From contig BSYO01000024.1 of the NCBI GenBank assembly GCA_033239525.1, positions 2,313,212-2,377,211 on the forward strand: a stretch of 64,000 bases of DNA. Reading direction: 5' to 3'. This document shows, piece after piece, positions 46,664-58,786 of this stretch. Each line of letters starts with the position of its first letter. The first letter of the stretch is position 1. A program made the translations under genes and the position numbers. The stretch comes from Nepenthes gracilis (taxonomy: Eukaryota > Streptophyta > Magnoliopsida > Caryophyllales > Nepenthaceae). The notes under the pieces are model-generated. The model was not told the DNA's origin. It saw nothing but the letters and a program-made list of their open reading frames with translations, and searched no databases.

Positions 46664-46725
46664 ATGGCTTCTGTACTTCTCTCCTCTTTGGGGGTTGAGG
46701 TGCCAGATTCTTTCGAAGTTGTGGT
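46664..46725 (+). pseudogene. Possible first exon of a divergent host gene, cut by copia-3
   Basis: ATG in the context GCCATGGCT, which fits the plant start consensus, followed by an open frame (MASVLLSSLGVEVPDSFEVV) that runs straight into the LTR start at 46726. The peptide has the look of a real N-terminus, but at about 20 codons it cannot be identified. If real, the rest of the gene would lie beyond copia-3, to the right of 55850. Confidence 0.3.
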
Positions 46726-47523
46726 TGATCATATTGAACCGAGACCGTTTATTTAAATCATAAAAAAATAATTGACAACATATAATAAGTATTAATCACA
46801 AATAATAAATGGTACACAATTTTATATGAAAAATTTTTCTTATAAATTAGATGAAAAATCACAGGATTAAACGTCCGAAATATCCACAATATAATATACG
46901 TTCGGTTATACAAAATTTTAATAAATATAATGATACGATACCTTGTAATAAATAAGTTTGAGTAATAATTAATATAAGACAAAAAAAAAGAAATAAGATC
47001 AATAAAACGTTCTTCTTAATTTCAAGGGCCACGTACCTAATGTGAGTAGATATTAAAATACGATCAAAACTCACTCGAATGCTCGAACATTCCTCTTTGC
47101 CCTTTTCTCTCTCTTTCTCTAATTTTTCTCATAGTGTTGACACTCAGTGTCTCAAAAATTATAAAGTGATAACCCTAAAATCGCATCAAATGCATTTATA
47201 TCAAGAATGGTGCTTGAGTAATTGTTGGGCACAAGCATATCGCAATTCGTGCATGAGCTAGACAATCTAGAAATCCCGCTCGTGCGTCCCTTTGGCGCTC
47301 CTCAAGCGCCTTCCAATTTGAAATCAGCGCACATGCAGTAATTAGGCACCCGTCGCTCGTCACTCTGTAATTTTTTTTAAGTCGGTACAATACACGTACG
47401 TCCTCATACAAGTCACCAAATGACACGTCAAATGGGTACGAGATCCATACGAGAGTGACCCATAACCCAATAAACTTTCTCTCACGATCATATAAGAGCT
47501 ATCATCATCTCGGCTATAGTTCA
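46726..47523 (-). repeat. Copia-3 3' LTR (family A, copy 2)
   Basis: Begins TGATCATATTGAACCG in window orientation and ends near TATAGTTCA. It is directly followed by copia RNase H sequence at 47590, which identifies it as the 3' LTR of a minus-strand copia and thereby identifies family A as copia LTRs. Confidence 0.7.
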
Positions 47524-47589
47524 GCAAATTTTAAAATTTTCCATTTGCATTATTTTGGTCATCATGTTCAATTCATTCTCCTCTGTCCT

Positions 47590-47785
47590 TACATTGTCAA
47601 GCATTAACAACTATGAGTCAATGGCATTCCGCACCTAATGATATCTCACATCAATATATTTCAATTTGAAATGAAATGACGAGCTTTTACAAAAGTGAAT
47701 AGCGCTTTGATTGTTACAAAGTGGTACATATCGCTCTTACTTGAAATCGAATTCTCAGATAAACTTTTTTATCTATAGTATTTCT
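47590..47785 (-). pseudogene. Copia-3 RNase H, C-terminal piece
   Basis: Parallels 59660-59895 of copia-2 (AATGATATCTCACATCAATAT against AATGATATCGTACATCAATG; TGTTACAAAGTGGTACATAT against TGTCACAAAGTACCACATAT). It stops at ..AGTATTTC, and the missing part resumes at 52155. Confidence 0.75.
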
Positions 47786-49279
47786 ATGACGACCCGAATC
47801 CAAATCACTTGACCCAATTAAAATTGACCACGGAAAAACTCAAAATTTTAATTATCATCATAAATTCAACATTATAATTATAATTTTCATAATGAATTTC
47901 TTTAAGATAATAAATATATATACAATATTATTATCCCTGGAATACAGTCCCGATAACATATCCAAATAAAACCTCAATCAATGAAACGGACTCTATAGCT
48001 TCTCCTCACGAGCCTTTATCTCTCTCGCCACAACTCTTTATTCAGCACTAAAGTCATTATCGTCTACCCTACTACTCTGGAAGAAAGAAAAATAGTAAGA
48101 GTGAGCCAAATACCCAACAAATGATACGAATCCAAAACAAATAGGACATGACAATAACGATCACAGATATGCAATATATACAATGTATAACAAAAATTAC
48201 GAACAATAATATGATATCCAACAAATTAACAAATCCAAGAAAATACATTTCATTGTATCTACAATTCAAAGGCATAAGAAAGGCAGATCACTCTAAATAT
48301 CAATATAATAAAGATTATAACTTTTTACCAATAAAAGGCAAAATCTCTTAGAATCCGATCTCACAAAAAATAAAATGGATTCCTAGTCTGAATATCAACG
48401 TGAACGACCTGAAATCCAAATACAAAGAAACAACATGAATTCCACTGAATCCAGATATAGTAAAATCCGACTTATAGATTCTACCAAATATAACATGTGG
48501 ATTTAACCGAATCTCAAACTCATAAAGTATCAACAATGATGAAAGATCACAATGAATCTTCTTAGACATTATTCTGCCACCGTGAATTAAAGGCCGCGTA
48601 TTTATGATCCCAACGGCTAGGTAAGTACAACGAGATTATCCATAGTATCTCACTACCCCTACAATCTTCCCAGAGACTGTACCTGTAATATGCCGATACC
48701 ATCCATGATACTCCTCGCCAAATGATACCCATGATAACATCTCCTACGATGGTCACATGGTTATAAGTATCCCTCCACAATAAACATACCTCATTATTAC
48801 CATGACATGAAAATCAGTATCGAATAAGTATAGACCACGCTAAGGTGTCGTAGCCTCCTATTCAACTAGATACCTTAGTATTTTCATACGATTTTCTTAA
48901 TTTTGACCATAGGAAGTCAATAACTCAACTACTCATGCAATCAAATATGACACAAATGAGGCTTTACAATTTCAATAAAAGAATTGTCGTTCGGTACTGA
49001 TAAAGATCATACATACACAATTCAAAGATGACGCAAATAATGCTATTATCGAAAGGAAAGTAACGGTACCAAGGATATTTTAAATATTTTATTGAATATT
49101 TTAATATTTTATTAAATTCTTTCTAACTAATTCGAAATCTCAAAATTATCTCCAAGGCTACAAAATATCCTCAATTTTATCGTTATCAAACTAACCCACG
49201 ATTCTCATCTTATTTAACTATCCTAACTAATTTCATAAAAATTCAATCGACATAATAATTACCGATGACTTCCTCCTCC

Positions 49280-49405
49280 ATCAATTATAATTACAATATA
49301 TATATATTACTTACGTTTAAATATATACTAATATAAATATATACACATACATATATACAAGTATATATATATTTATATATACATATAAATATATACATAT
49401 ATATG
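49280..49405. repeat. TATATA/ACATATA-rich simple sequence
   Basis: Impure TA-rich tract of about 125 bases with recurring ATATATACATA words. Confidence 0.8.
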
Positions 49406-51052
49406 TATACATATCCCACACCCCACGGCTATTCTCTCTTTCAGGCACAGTATCATCACTGCAGCAATTTACACGGCCATACACTCACACTGTACACACA
49501 ACAATACAGCCTCACCTTGCCAGCTTATACACACGCCATTTACTCGCACCCACGCTGCACAATGCCGGATACACACCGTATACGTTGTGACGGACCGGGT
49601 TATTTTCCTTAAATAACCCTCCGTCAATAATAACATAATCTAATGCCCATAATTTATATTATAATTTTTATGAAAAATTGGATAGAGTTCCGTTTGTAAA
49701 TCGGACATTTGCCAAAATACAAACACTTGTATCAATCTTGTACAATAATCCACAAATACAACTACACAATCACAGAATCTCACAACCACCTCAACATCTT
49801 CGGTGGCACCGACGTCATAACTCAGGTACAACGCCGGCTCAGAAAAGATGCCAACTAAAAGAAACCCAAACATGACCACAATAAGTAACCTGCGGAAGCA
49901 TGACAACCATAATACACAAGAAATTAAACTATTCATCCACATCCACATATACATATATAACATAATATATAATTAAGATTCTCAAAATAAAATACAGATT
50001 CCTACTCCATACATAATCAAACTAAGTCCTCAAGCTCCGCACAGAAAATCAGGTCACCTATCTCGCCCCTACAACTTACTCAGCCGTGATATTGGCTCGT
50101 CGGGCATCACAACATTCTCATCTGAAAGGAGGGATAGCAAGTGTGAGCTAAAAAAAACCTAACAAGTGTAAACATACGTCACTATCAGAGGATAGATAAA
50201 CAATAGAAACGATGGTGGGATGAGAGAAAATCATATAACTTCAATTAAAAAGGGAACATGCGAGGAAGGGGACCTTTGGGATCAAATGGGTCTCATATCA
50301 ACATTAGATACATTTTTATACACTTTTATTATTTTTATTAATCTTTGCGGACCAGAACCAGTAGATCGTACTAACAACGATGCGAGAGAACGAGGAAATA
50401 ATCATAATACTCCACATGATCTAAGGTTGTGAGGGCTTATTCTTAGACCCAGTCGGGGGATCATCCACATATCATGCCTATAGACGAGCCGATAAACACT
50501 CCATTTTTTCAGGGTACCAAGGCAGTTCCTCGTTCTTCCACAGTGGTATCCTAAAACATGTCACAGACATCACCCGCTCTTACAAGCGACAAGAATATAT
50601 GGCCAAAATATTCTTTGGGTTTCCACCGAGATGGACGTGGCAAACTAGATAATACCACCCAACGAACATAAGTCAATGGTCCTACTTTCATTATTCTATT
50701 TCCATTTCTATTTCCATTTGAGGGAAAGTCCACCATATCCAATTTACAATATCTCCCGCCATTTGGGAGGTTCAATCATTCACATATCATATTGTGGACT
50801 TCCCTCCGATTACTTGCTCGATTCTTATCTTTCTTTGAAACTTAAGCCTTTTTAACAATTCAATTTATATGCATGATTACCAAAATTCATGAGAGAGATT
50901 AGAATTCCTTATCACCGATGAGCCAATATCACGTTGGGGTCCTCAATAATACTTTTTCTTTGCAAACAGATTACAAATATATATTTCAGGAGCTTACAAT
51001 TAAATATAAATAATTAGTCATATCTTACATAACAATTTATTACAATGAAAAT

Positions 51053-51398
51053 ATGCAAAAATTTTATTTATTCTCGGGTGAACAGTATCAGGGCTGTTTT
51101 AGAGCGTTTGAACGCCGTGAATGGGTCGATTCTTGTCAGATCAGATGTCCGGTTGATTTATATACATAATTGGGACGTGGTGATTCATATTTTGGGATCG
51201 ATTTAACATAATTTGAATGTAGAAGTATGCAAATTTTCCATTTATTTTTGGATGACCAGTAACAGTACACATTTAACGCTTTCGGATACCGTGAACGGGT
51301 TGATTCTTATGAAATCGGACGTCCGGCCAAAGTATATACATAATTAGAACTTGATAATTCATATTTTGGAGTCATTTTGACATTTAATAGAAGAGAAA
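51053..51398. repeat. Tandem duplication of about 173 bp
   Basis: Two diverged direct copies start at about 51053 and 51226 (TATGCAAAAATTTTATTTATT and TATGCAAATTTTCCATTTATT). Each continues through an ACGCC/ACCGTGAACGGGT-type word, GATTCTTGTCAGATCAG / GATTCTTATGAAATCGG, TATACATAATT and GATTCATATTTTGG. Non-coding, inside chromovirus-type LTR sequence. Confidence 0.75.
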
Positions 51399-51943
51399 AT
51401 GGGGGACCCAAGCAAGCTACGAGATTAGGATTTGGTGATACCAAATCGAATGATTCGGACAATAAATTAGAAAAATATATACATATTTATTAAACATAAA
51501 TCATGGACTATAAGATTTTTACATTTTGGGTGTGTATCGGAACAATAATACCTGATGGAGAACGAATAAAAATTGAAAGAGAGCAAATAGTGAGTATGAA
51601 AATACTTACCTCGACATACTCCATATTTTCTCCAACTAGCTCAAACTCGGAATCGGACCTGAAAGCCTCCATTTTCTCCTCTTCTCCTTCGCGCGGTCTC
51701 TCCTCTCGTTGGTCTCCCGCGGCTGCTGCCGCTGCTCCACCGGCCGCGCCAGCCGACCACTACCACACATGGCCATTGCCAGCCACCGCCGGCCCATGCG
51801 CCGCCCTCACCAGCACAAGCAAACGCTCCTCTCACCACTGCAACGAAACCCTCCCGCTCTCTCTCTCTTCGCCAATCTTCCTTCTCCCTCGTTTTCTGCC
51901 TTCTGCTTCTTTTCTTATTCCCCTTACTTCTGTTTTCCAATTC

Positions 51944-51944
<1 letters not shown>

Positions 51945-52024
<80 letters not shown>
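51945..52024. repeat. (ATT)n microsatellite, about 26 units
   Basis: An uninterrupted ATT run of 80 bases. The purity suggests recent or ongoing length change. It produces artificial poly-Tyr or poly-Leu reading frames on the plus strand. Confidence 0.97.
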
Positions 52025-52028
<4 letters not shown>

Positions 52029-52154
52029 TGATATAATAATTTATTATTAATTATTTAATATCTATTATTATCTATAATATCAATATATTATATTATTTAT
52101 TACTATATTAATTATATTACTATATAACTCGAGTCAAACTATCGAGGTGTTACA

Positions 52155-52400
52155 ATCTCCCTATTTACTTTTGTCACCCCAATAATCTCTGCCTCAGTGG
52201 TAGAGAGAACAATACACTTCTACAACTCAAATTGTCAAGAAACAGCTCCTCCTACAAATATAATTAAGTACCCTAAGGTTAACTTCCGAGAGTCGATATT
52301 ACCTACAATGTCTGTATCAGTATATCTAACCAGAAGTAACATGTCACTTTTGAAATACAAGCATATCTTTAAAGTTTCTTACAAATAACTCAATATCCAT
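52155..52400 (-). pseudogene. Copia-3 RNase H, N-terminal piece
   Basis: Parallels 59895-60115 of copia-2 (CTCAGTGGTAGAGAGAACAAT against TTCAGTAGTGGATAGGGCTAC; AAATACAAGCATATCTTTAAAG against CAAGACACAAGTACCTCTTG). Joined in order with 47590-47785 it forms one RNase H gene portion. Confidence 0.75.
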
Positions 52401-52549
52401 TTTACTACGAATCAATACTCCTTACTGATATTTGAAAGAAAATGGCAAACCATTCTAACAATATAACATACATCAAACTACCCAGAGTCAAAAATTAAGG
52501 GATGTTTCTCATGCTTACTTTTTCGTCATCCATAGAAGGATATTATCAA

Positions 52550-53290
52550 TTGTTAAGTTTAAAAAGATTGGCAAATAGAGTGCTCACCAATATAGATTTT
52601 TTCATGTTAAAACATTGAAACACCTCCTCAACATACTCCACCTAGGACATCCATAATTTATTTGCTTTACGGTCACGAAATATTCTTATACTCAGAATTT
52701 ACTTCACCGCCCCCAAATCCTTCATGGCAAAGGAATTTTCAAGTTGTAACTTCAATTTGGTGATCTGAGAGGTATTTTGCCCAACAATGAGTATATCATC
52801 CACATAGAGTAAGAAAATAATAAAATCGTTTTCAGAAAATCTCTAAACAACGATAATATAATCCGAAATAGTCTTTCGATAGTTTTAACCTACCATAATA
52901 AATTTGAACTTCTTATACCACTATTTCAGAACTTACTTTAGCCCGTAAGGGCTCTTCTTCAAATGGCATATTAAACGCTCTTTCCCCTTAATACGGAATC
53001 CCACTGACTACTCCATATAGATCTCCTCCTCAATGTCACCATGAAAAAAAAACTGTCCACATATCCAATTGTTTAACTTTCAAAATAAGAATCGAGGCCA
53101 ATCTAAAAACCACCTTAATTGAAGATATCTTCACAATTGGGGCAAAAATTTTCACGAAGTCGACACCCTTTCTGTAGTTAAACCATTTCACAATTAGCCT
53201 TACTTTGTACCTTAGCTGCTGATTATTCTCAATGGTTTTAAAGCAAAAGGCCCACTTATTTTTCAAGGCTCATTTGTCCTTAGGCAATTT
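52550..53290 (-). pseudogene. Copia-3 reverse transcriptase
   Basis: Minus-strand frames encode KWAFCFKTIENN and VRLIVKWFNYRKGVDFVKIF (53036-53266), where the common Lys-Gly is altered to Lys-Trp. The catalytic YVDD region falls at about 52785-52810 (reverse complement of ATGAGTATATCATCCACATA, giving YVDDILI). Numerous stops. Confidence 0.75.
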
Positions 53291-53473
53291 AGTTAACTTG
53301 AACTTGTGATTCTCTTGTAACAATTTCATTTCCTATTGTATGGCCTTTATCCACTCCAACTTATATGTATCCTCAATCATTTCATCAAAATTTTCAGATT
53401 CTCCACCATTAGTAAATAGTACATACTAATCAGCCGATAAGCAAGTAAAAAGCCTTTGATCACTTATGGATCG

Positions 53474-54650
53474 TCAGAGTAAAATGATCTCAGTGGGTCC
53501 AAAATCATCATAAGGAACAACGTCATGCTCATTTGTATTGTCTACTCTATTGAGTATAGAAGTTCCACGGTCTTCTTTCCCTTTGGCATTGCTTTTATCA
53601 TCATCTTCATCATGAATAGGCATAGGAATTAAGGATTTTGGATTCGAATCACAAAGCCAACTGTTGTCATTGTTAAAAATGATCTTCTGTACTTTGTCAA
53701 TATCTTTAATAGTCTCATTCTTTAGAAACACCACATCCCTAGACTAGATGAGCATCTCCTCAATCAGATCTTAAAACTGATAGCCCAACTCATCTTCTCG
53801 TAACCAAGAAAGATACACTGTCTTGTTTTGATTTTAGTTTATACTTCTCGTCCTTCGAGATATGAACAAAAGACTCACACCCGAACAGGCACAAGTGGTT
53901 GCGGAATACCTCCTTTCCGAACCACACCCTTTCTGACACTTCTCCATATAGTCGGCTATTAGGTGATAGGTTGATCACATGTGCCATAGAATTCAAGGCT
54001 TCCTCCGAAAACAAATCGGGGAGTTTTGCCATCGAAAGCACACTACATGCTCTTTCAGTCAGCATTCTATTTATCTTTTCAGCCACACCATTCAATTGCA
54101 ACATCTTCAATAGATTCCTTTGATGTCAAATTCCGTGGATCCAATAATACACATCAAATGCTCCAATATACTCTCTGTCGTTATCATTCCAAATGCACTT
54201 CAACTTCTTCCCCATTTGCCTCTCTATTAGAGTATAAAATTATTCAAATATATTAAGAGTTTGATCCTTCAAATTTAACAGATATACCCATAATTTTCTC
54301 GAACAATCATCAATAAAGGTGATGAAGTACTATACTCATCCGAGTGTCTTCACCTTGATAAAATCACGTATATCGGTGTGGACCAACTCAAAAATATCCA
54401 TTTTCTTTATAGACGAGTTTTCGTAGAACAAAACTCTTCACTGTTTTCCTACCATATAATGTGAGCAAATCTTCAATTTAGCTGCTTTCACACCTCAAAG
54501 GAAGTTATTTTTGGTTAAACAATTCAACCCCTTTTCACTCATGGGGCTTAATCGTCATGCCAGAGATTCGAAAACTCCTATCTTCTCACAATATGCACGT
54601 CTTCAATTGAGATTGAGACTTGTAATATATACAAATTGGAAACTTTTTTT
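53474..54650 (-). pseudogene. Copia-3 integrase
   Basis: The frame 53790-54110 shows the last part of the core and the start of the C-terminal region: QLNGVAEKINRMLTERACSV (with the catalytic Glu), HVINLSPNSRLYGEVSERVW and NHLCLFGCESFVHIS. The upstream part, with FELVHTDI-like sequence, lies near 54370-54400 in other frames. The 53474-53734 frame carries the acidic linker. Frame changes occur near 53790 and 54120. Confidence 0.8.
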
Positions 54651-54685
54651 TCCCGAGCAACTATTAGAGATCCTCTAACTAATTT

Positions 54686-55750
54686 CTATGCCCCTTTATA
54701 GAAAGTGTTGAAGAACCTTTCATCATTAAACTTGCCCACTGAAATGAAGTTCAACCAAATATTCGGGACATATCGTACATCTCTTAACAGTAACTTGGTT
54801 CCATTATTGGTGATTAGGCACACATCCTTATAGTCATCAATATGAAATGTGCATTTGTTTCTCATCTTCAACACCCAAAATTTATCAGGAGTGTAAGATG
54901 TAAAGAATTCTTGTTTCAACATGACATAAAGTGAAACGCCACCATCCACCACCCAATTAGTTTCAAGATCCACTAGATTGATCGCTTCATCTTCTTTACA
55001 AACCAACAGCAGATCGGGTTTGGTGAAAATTTAGGCTCTCTTCTCATCTCAAGTCTTCTCAGCCTTCTTCTCGTTCCCTTTTGCTTTTTTATGCTTTTAC
55101 TTGTAATAGTATTTCCCGATGTGTCTATTTTTTTTACAGTGATGGCACTCAAAATTTTGGTACCCCGACCAGGATTTACTTCAACTCTTCTTGTCAAATT
55201 TAGGGCCACAACCTTTGTTTCTTTTCCATGATTTCTAGACTAGCACTTCAAAGTGAGAAGAAAAAAAGCCATGCTATCATCGTCTCATCTCCTCATCCGG
55301 TCAATACGGTTCCTTTCGCAATCTTCAGGGTCACCAAGCCATTTAAAATGGTATTGGTGATGGTGATCCATGTCACCTCTCATGAATATGGCAAGGTAGT
55401 CAATAATCACAAGTCCAATAATTTATCATGAAATTTAATACACATGTCACTCAATTGGTCAACACATCCTTAAAATTTATTCAAGTGGTTAGCTATAAAT
55501 ATACCCTCTTTGTATCTCACTTGTACCAATTTTATCAAGTGATATAATTTATTATTATCAGTCTTCAAGACATAAAGTGTCTTGAGCTTCTCCTACAACG
55601 TTTTCACATTTGTTTCATTCCTAATATAATTATACACGTTGTCGTCAACGAATTATCAAATATAGTTACAGACTTATTTATATTCAAAAACTCATTTCTC
55701 CTCAAATTTTGATTTGGGCTTTTACATAACAAGTACCAAAATGTGCATTA
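54686..55750 (-). pseudogene. Copia-3 protease and gag remnants
   Basis: The frame 54686-55006 has NWVVDGGVSLYVM, matching the protease site WVIDSGATLHVT of copia-2 with Ser to Gly, and then RDVRYVPNIWLNFISVGKF, the pre-integrase stretch. Around 55110-55180 a cysteine/histidine knuckle remnant is readable (CHHCKK-like). Further right the gag core is only recognisable by comparison with copia-2 up to about 55700. Confidence 0.65.
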
Positions 55751-55850
55751 TTTTAACAAATAACAAATCATTTATCCTGCTCCTTGAAATATGAGCTACT
55801 CAAACAAATTATTTTGTTTCTAACCTCCATTGATTAAAATAAATTTTAAT

Positions 55851-57590
55851 AGGGAAGTCTCTACTCACTCTCTTTATTCGTCATATGATTCACCGGTGAG
55901 AAAATATCTCCTCCATCTGAATCATAATTCTATGTTTTCCGGGCTTCTTTTCTTGCCCTTTCCTCTTAATTGCTAATTCTTTGTGAATTGAAAAAATTGA
56001 GATTGTGGGTGTTTGTTCTATTATACACATACATGGGTTTGAATGTCTGATTTTTTTTTTTTTTCCAATGTGCTTTTTTTTTTAAATGAAAAAACTTATA
56101 ATTAATTTTTTTATCCTGGCCCTCTTTTTCTTATGTTGATGATTCTACTAAGTACTGATAGATTTCTATTTGGGTTCTTCTGAAGTGGGATGATTCTGGG
56201 CTTAGGATTGGAAGGGGCTATATGTGATTATTTTTAACATAAATCTAATACGTGTTTGCTTCTCTGTTGAGGTTGACTTTGGTTCTGTCTTTATACAATT
56301 TGTTTAAGTTCATTATCCTCCCCTGGCTTGCATATTGTTTGGTGTACTTGGATGGGGTTTGTGATAGGTCATGTTCATTATTAATGGCCAGGATTCGATT
56401 ATGATTTATGATCAGTTGCCCCCTTTTTCCATCTCAATTGCTCCATATATCGATTTTCGTAGTCAAGTTTCAACACATGCGACTTACAGTATGTTTGCCG
56501 TGACTAGAACCTGTGGAAAAGTGTTGTTTAGGTGTTGTAAAATAGTAGAATTGGGGCACTCTTTTCATTTTTTTGATTTCTTTAATTTTCAGTCTCAATA
56601 GTTTGATTATTCTGTTACGAGAAGCTCAAACTGGAGATTAGTTGTTTAGAGATATCATTTTCATATGGTTGAATTGATACCCTAGACGTGTGACAGAAAC
56701 CTTGTTTGGCCTAGCTACAACTACTAAAAGCTGAGAACCAAAATCAAGATAGAGGTCAAATATAGATATACTAGTTCTCTTCTGCAAATACATCATAGCC
56801 TTTTTTGGAGAATGGGAGCCTTGTCACAGTACTACACTTGTCCCTGCGTGACTTAATAGTTTTGGGGTCATGGAAACGGTTTTTTTGCATAATGTAATCC
56901 AAGATTGTGTGTAAAAAATTTAAGTGATGCAACCCTTAATTGGACCTTGCGCATGGTTAGAATTTTGTACACTGAGCTACCCTTTTCTTGTTCATCTCTT
57001 TCCATTTTTTTGGGTCCTCATTTTTCTCTTTTACATCACTGATTGAATTTTTGTTTCTGTTTATTTTCAATCAAAGGTGAAAGCAAACAATGGGAACTAC
57101 GCCAAAGTTATTTAAACATGATTTGGGATGGAAGAGCTGCAAATTCTTCCATGGTACTAAGGTTTGAAATAAGAAAAAAAAAAGTGTTTATACGACTCTA
57201 TCACATAGTCTAATTCTATTCCACTTAACATCCCATTTTTATGGCCACGTATCTTTACTGATATGGAATGAATTATCTTTCTCCTATTATATGAATTTAA
57301 TTTTCACCTATTTTTAATATAAAGTAGCTGCCACAAATTTGTCTCCATTCTTCGTGATATGATGCACGGAAACATGATTTAGGATGGAAGAACATAGTGT
57401 GTGTGGAGGATCCTGCCAAAAACACAGCTTCATATTTAATGACTTCAACTTTTCATAGGCTTGGATACAATTGATATGCACCCGGTCTCTTGCTTCAGAT
57501 GGGCTCTAGAAGTCTGCTGCTCAAAGTTATATCTGGTCAGTTTCTTGGGGTTATTTCCTACATTTTATAGGGTGCCCGTTTTTCCTCTAA
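55851..57590 (+). other. Non-repetitive stretch upstream of the gene remnant
   Basis: Codon-free as far as I can see and lacking LTR edges. T-rich tracts, TTGCAG/TTCAG acceptor-like words and GT donors suggest a leader with introns of a plant gene. Near 57500 a short exon could be read: ATG after TTGCTTCAG at 57500, with MGSRSLLLK, and a splice at GTTATATC joining in frame to 57603 would give MGSRSLLLK-DQRFEQRWQF. That model is a guess. ORF 56371-56601 has no known motif. Confidence 0.35.
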
Positions 57591-58719
57591 ATGAGTCAGG
57601 ACCAGAGATTTGAGCAAAGGTGGCAGTTCAGAAGGAAGGCCAATGATTTGGATTCTTCAAGTACTGTCTCAGCACCTGATTCAGGGAGTGAGATGGAACT
57701 AAAGAAGAATAAGGTGGTTGGTGGTTTCATTTCAGCTGAGAATGAGGAATCGAGCGATCATCTTACCAAAGAGAAGCAAAATACTTTCAAGAAAGATCAC
57801 AAAGAGAATAACCAGCCACCCGAGAAGCATACGTTAGACATTAGCGAAATGCATAGACGGGCTTTGGGTAAAGATAAGCTGCAGAGGAGTAAGAGCGCTG
57901 CCTATAATTATGACTCTACTGCTTCAATAAACAGCTTAAAAACCTACACGGGAATCCTCCTGGAGGAACTTAAAGTTGCTAAAGAGGATTTATTAAAATG
58001 GATGGATGAGGAAATGGGCAAGTTTGATAGCAGATGATGCTCCTTCAAAGCCTACTAGGAGGGGAAAAGCTTGTGGGTAGGGCAGAAAATTACGGCAGAA
58101 TGAGAAGAGAAGCTAATTGGCAGTCAGAACTCAAAATCGAAAAGGCAGGTCTTTGGTGAAATCTGTGAAAGGCAAGAAGTCGGGTAAAACTAATAATTCT
58201 AATGAAGTATCTGAAAAGCAGACCGTTGATGGTGAGGTTGTGGCATACACTTCAACAGCGTTGAAGGAAACAACTGTCATCGCACATTTGGCTTTGGCAG
58301 AGAAAGAAAGGATTGGACCTTTGGGATTGTCTACAAAGAAGCCAAATTCTGCAACCGATCAGTCTGGTAAGGCATCTGCTTCGAGTTATTTGACATCACC
58401 TGCTGTCCTTCCTCAGCCACAAGCTGAAGACAATAAAGGTAGGTTGATTGATTCGAGCACTCGACAAGCATATTTTAATGGAGTGCATCAAGAATGTAGA
58501 TTCTTCCCTCAAACGGGTTCAGAAAATATGGGTGGTTTTGATCAGAACAGAAATCTAGGGAGTGCCGGAAATGGGTTTCCATTTCCACAGTGTCTAGGTT
58601 TAAATGGTGGATTTAGCATTCCTAATACTCTTTCAGGCATGAGAATGAATGGAGGAGACATGAGACTCTTTGGTGGAAACCATGACTTGGAGGACAACAA
58701 GGAGCAAACAACCATTTGA
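57591..58719 (+). pseudogene. Remnant of an unidentified plant gene, frameshifted
   Basis: Two frames read as one protein: 57591-58037 (DQRFEQRWQFRRKANDLDSS, later SLKTYTGILLEELKVAKEDL and LKWMDEEMGK), then, one base out of phase, IADDAPSKPTRRGKACG from about 58027, a TAG at 58078-58080, a TAA at 58114-58116, and on to AVRTQNRKGRSLVKS until the stop at 58717-58719. The composition is hydrophilic, basic then Ser/Asn/Gly-rich, with codon use typical of a plant gene and unlike the neighbouring transposons. I do not recognise the family. The acceptor-like TCAG before GACCAG at 57603 suggests the true exon begins there. The shift and two stops argue for a pseudogene, unless the gap is an unusual intron. 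Copia-2 sits 67 bases past the stop. Confidence 0.55.
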
Positions 58720-58786
58720 AATATAGAACTGATTGTGGATTTAATGAATTTCGAAACCCTTTGGTTTGAAGATGGGTAGATCTTTT

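Larger units (their letters stand above)
47786..52154 (+). repeat. Chromovirus-type LTR sequence inserted in copia-3
   Basis: Two LTR-like starts are visible, TATGACGACCCGAATCC at 47786 and TGTGACGGACCGGG at 49586, and one end, GAGGTGTTACA at 52154. The outer borders sit inside a continuous copia RNase H, flanked by ATTTC (47781-47785) and ATCTC (52155-52159), a probable target duplication with one mismatch. The second block alone is about 2.57 kb, close to the 2.6 kb of the LTR at 35328-38823. No gag-pol is found. It may be one solo LTR nested in another, or a recombinant of two. Short ORFs within are not genes. Confidence 0.6.
46726..55850 (-). mobile_element. Copia-3: decayed Ty1/copia element interrupted by chromovirus LTR sequence
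   Basis: In minus-strand order, from right: gag remnant (about 55750-55021), protease and pre-integrase (55020-54686), integrase (54650-53474), RT (53290-52550), RNase H (52400-52155 continuing at 47785-47590) and the 3' LTR (47523-46726, family A). Domain sequences align by eye with copia-2, showing the same broad group (TNT1-like). A 5' LTR and primer binding site are not found on the right, so that end is deleted or unrecognisable. The right border given is approximate. Confidence 0.75.

Noticed and set aside
51503..52036. 177-codon plus-strand ORF with a long Tyr run
   Set aside because: The C-terminal run is the (ATT)n microsatellite and the rest is LTR sequence. The frame is open only because the repeat lacks stops in that phase.
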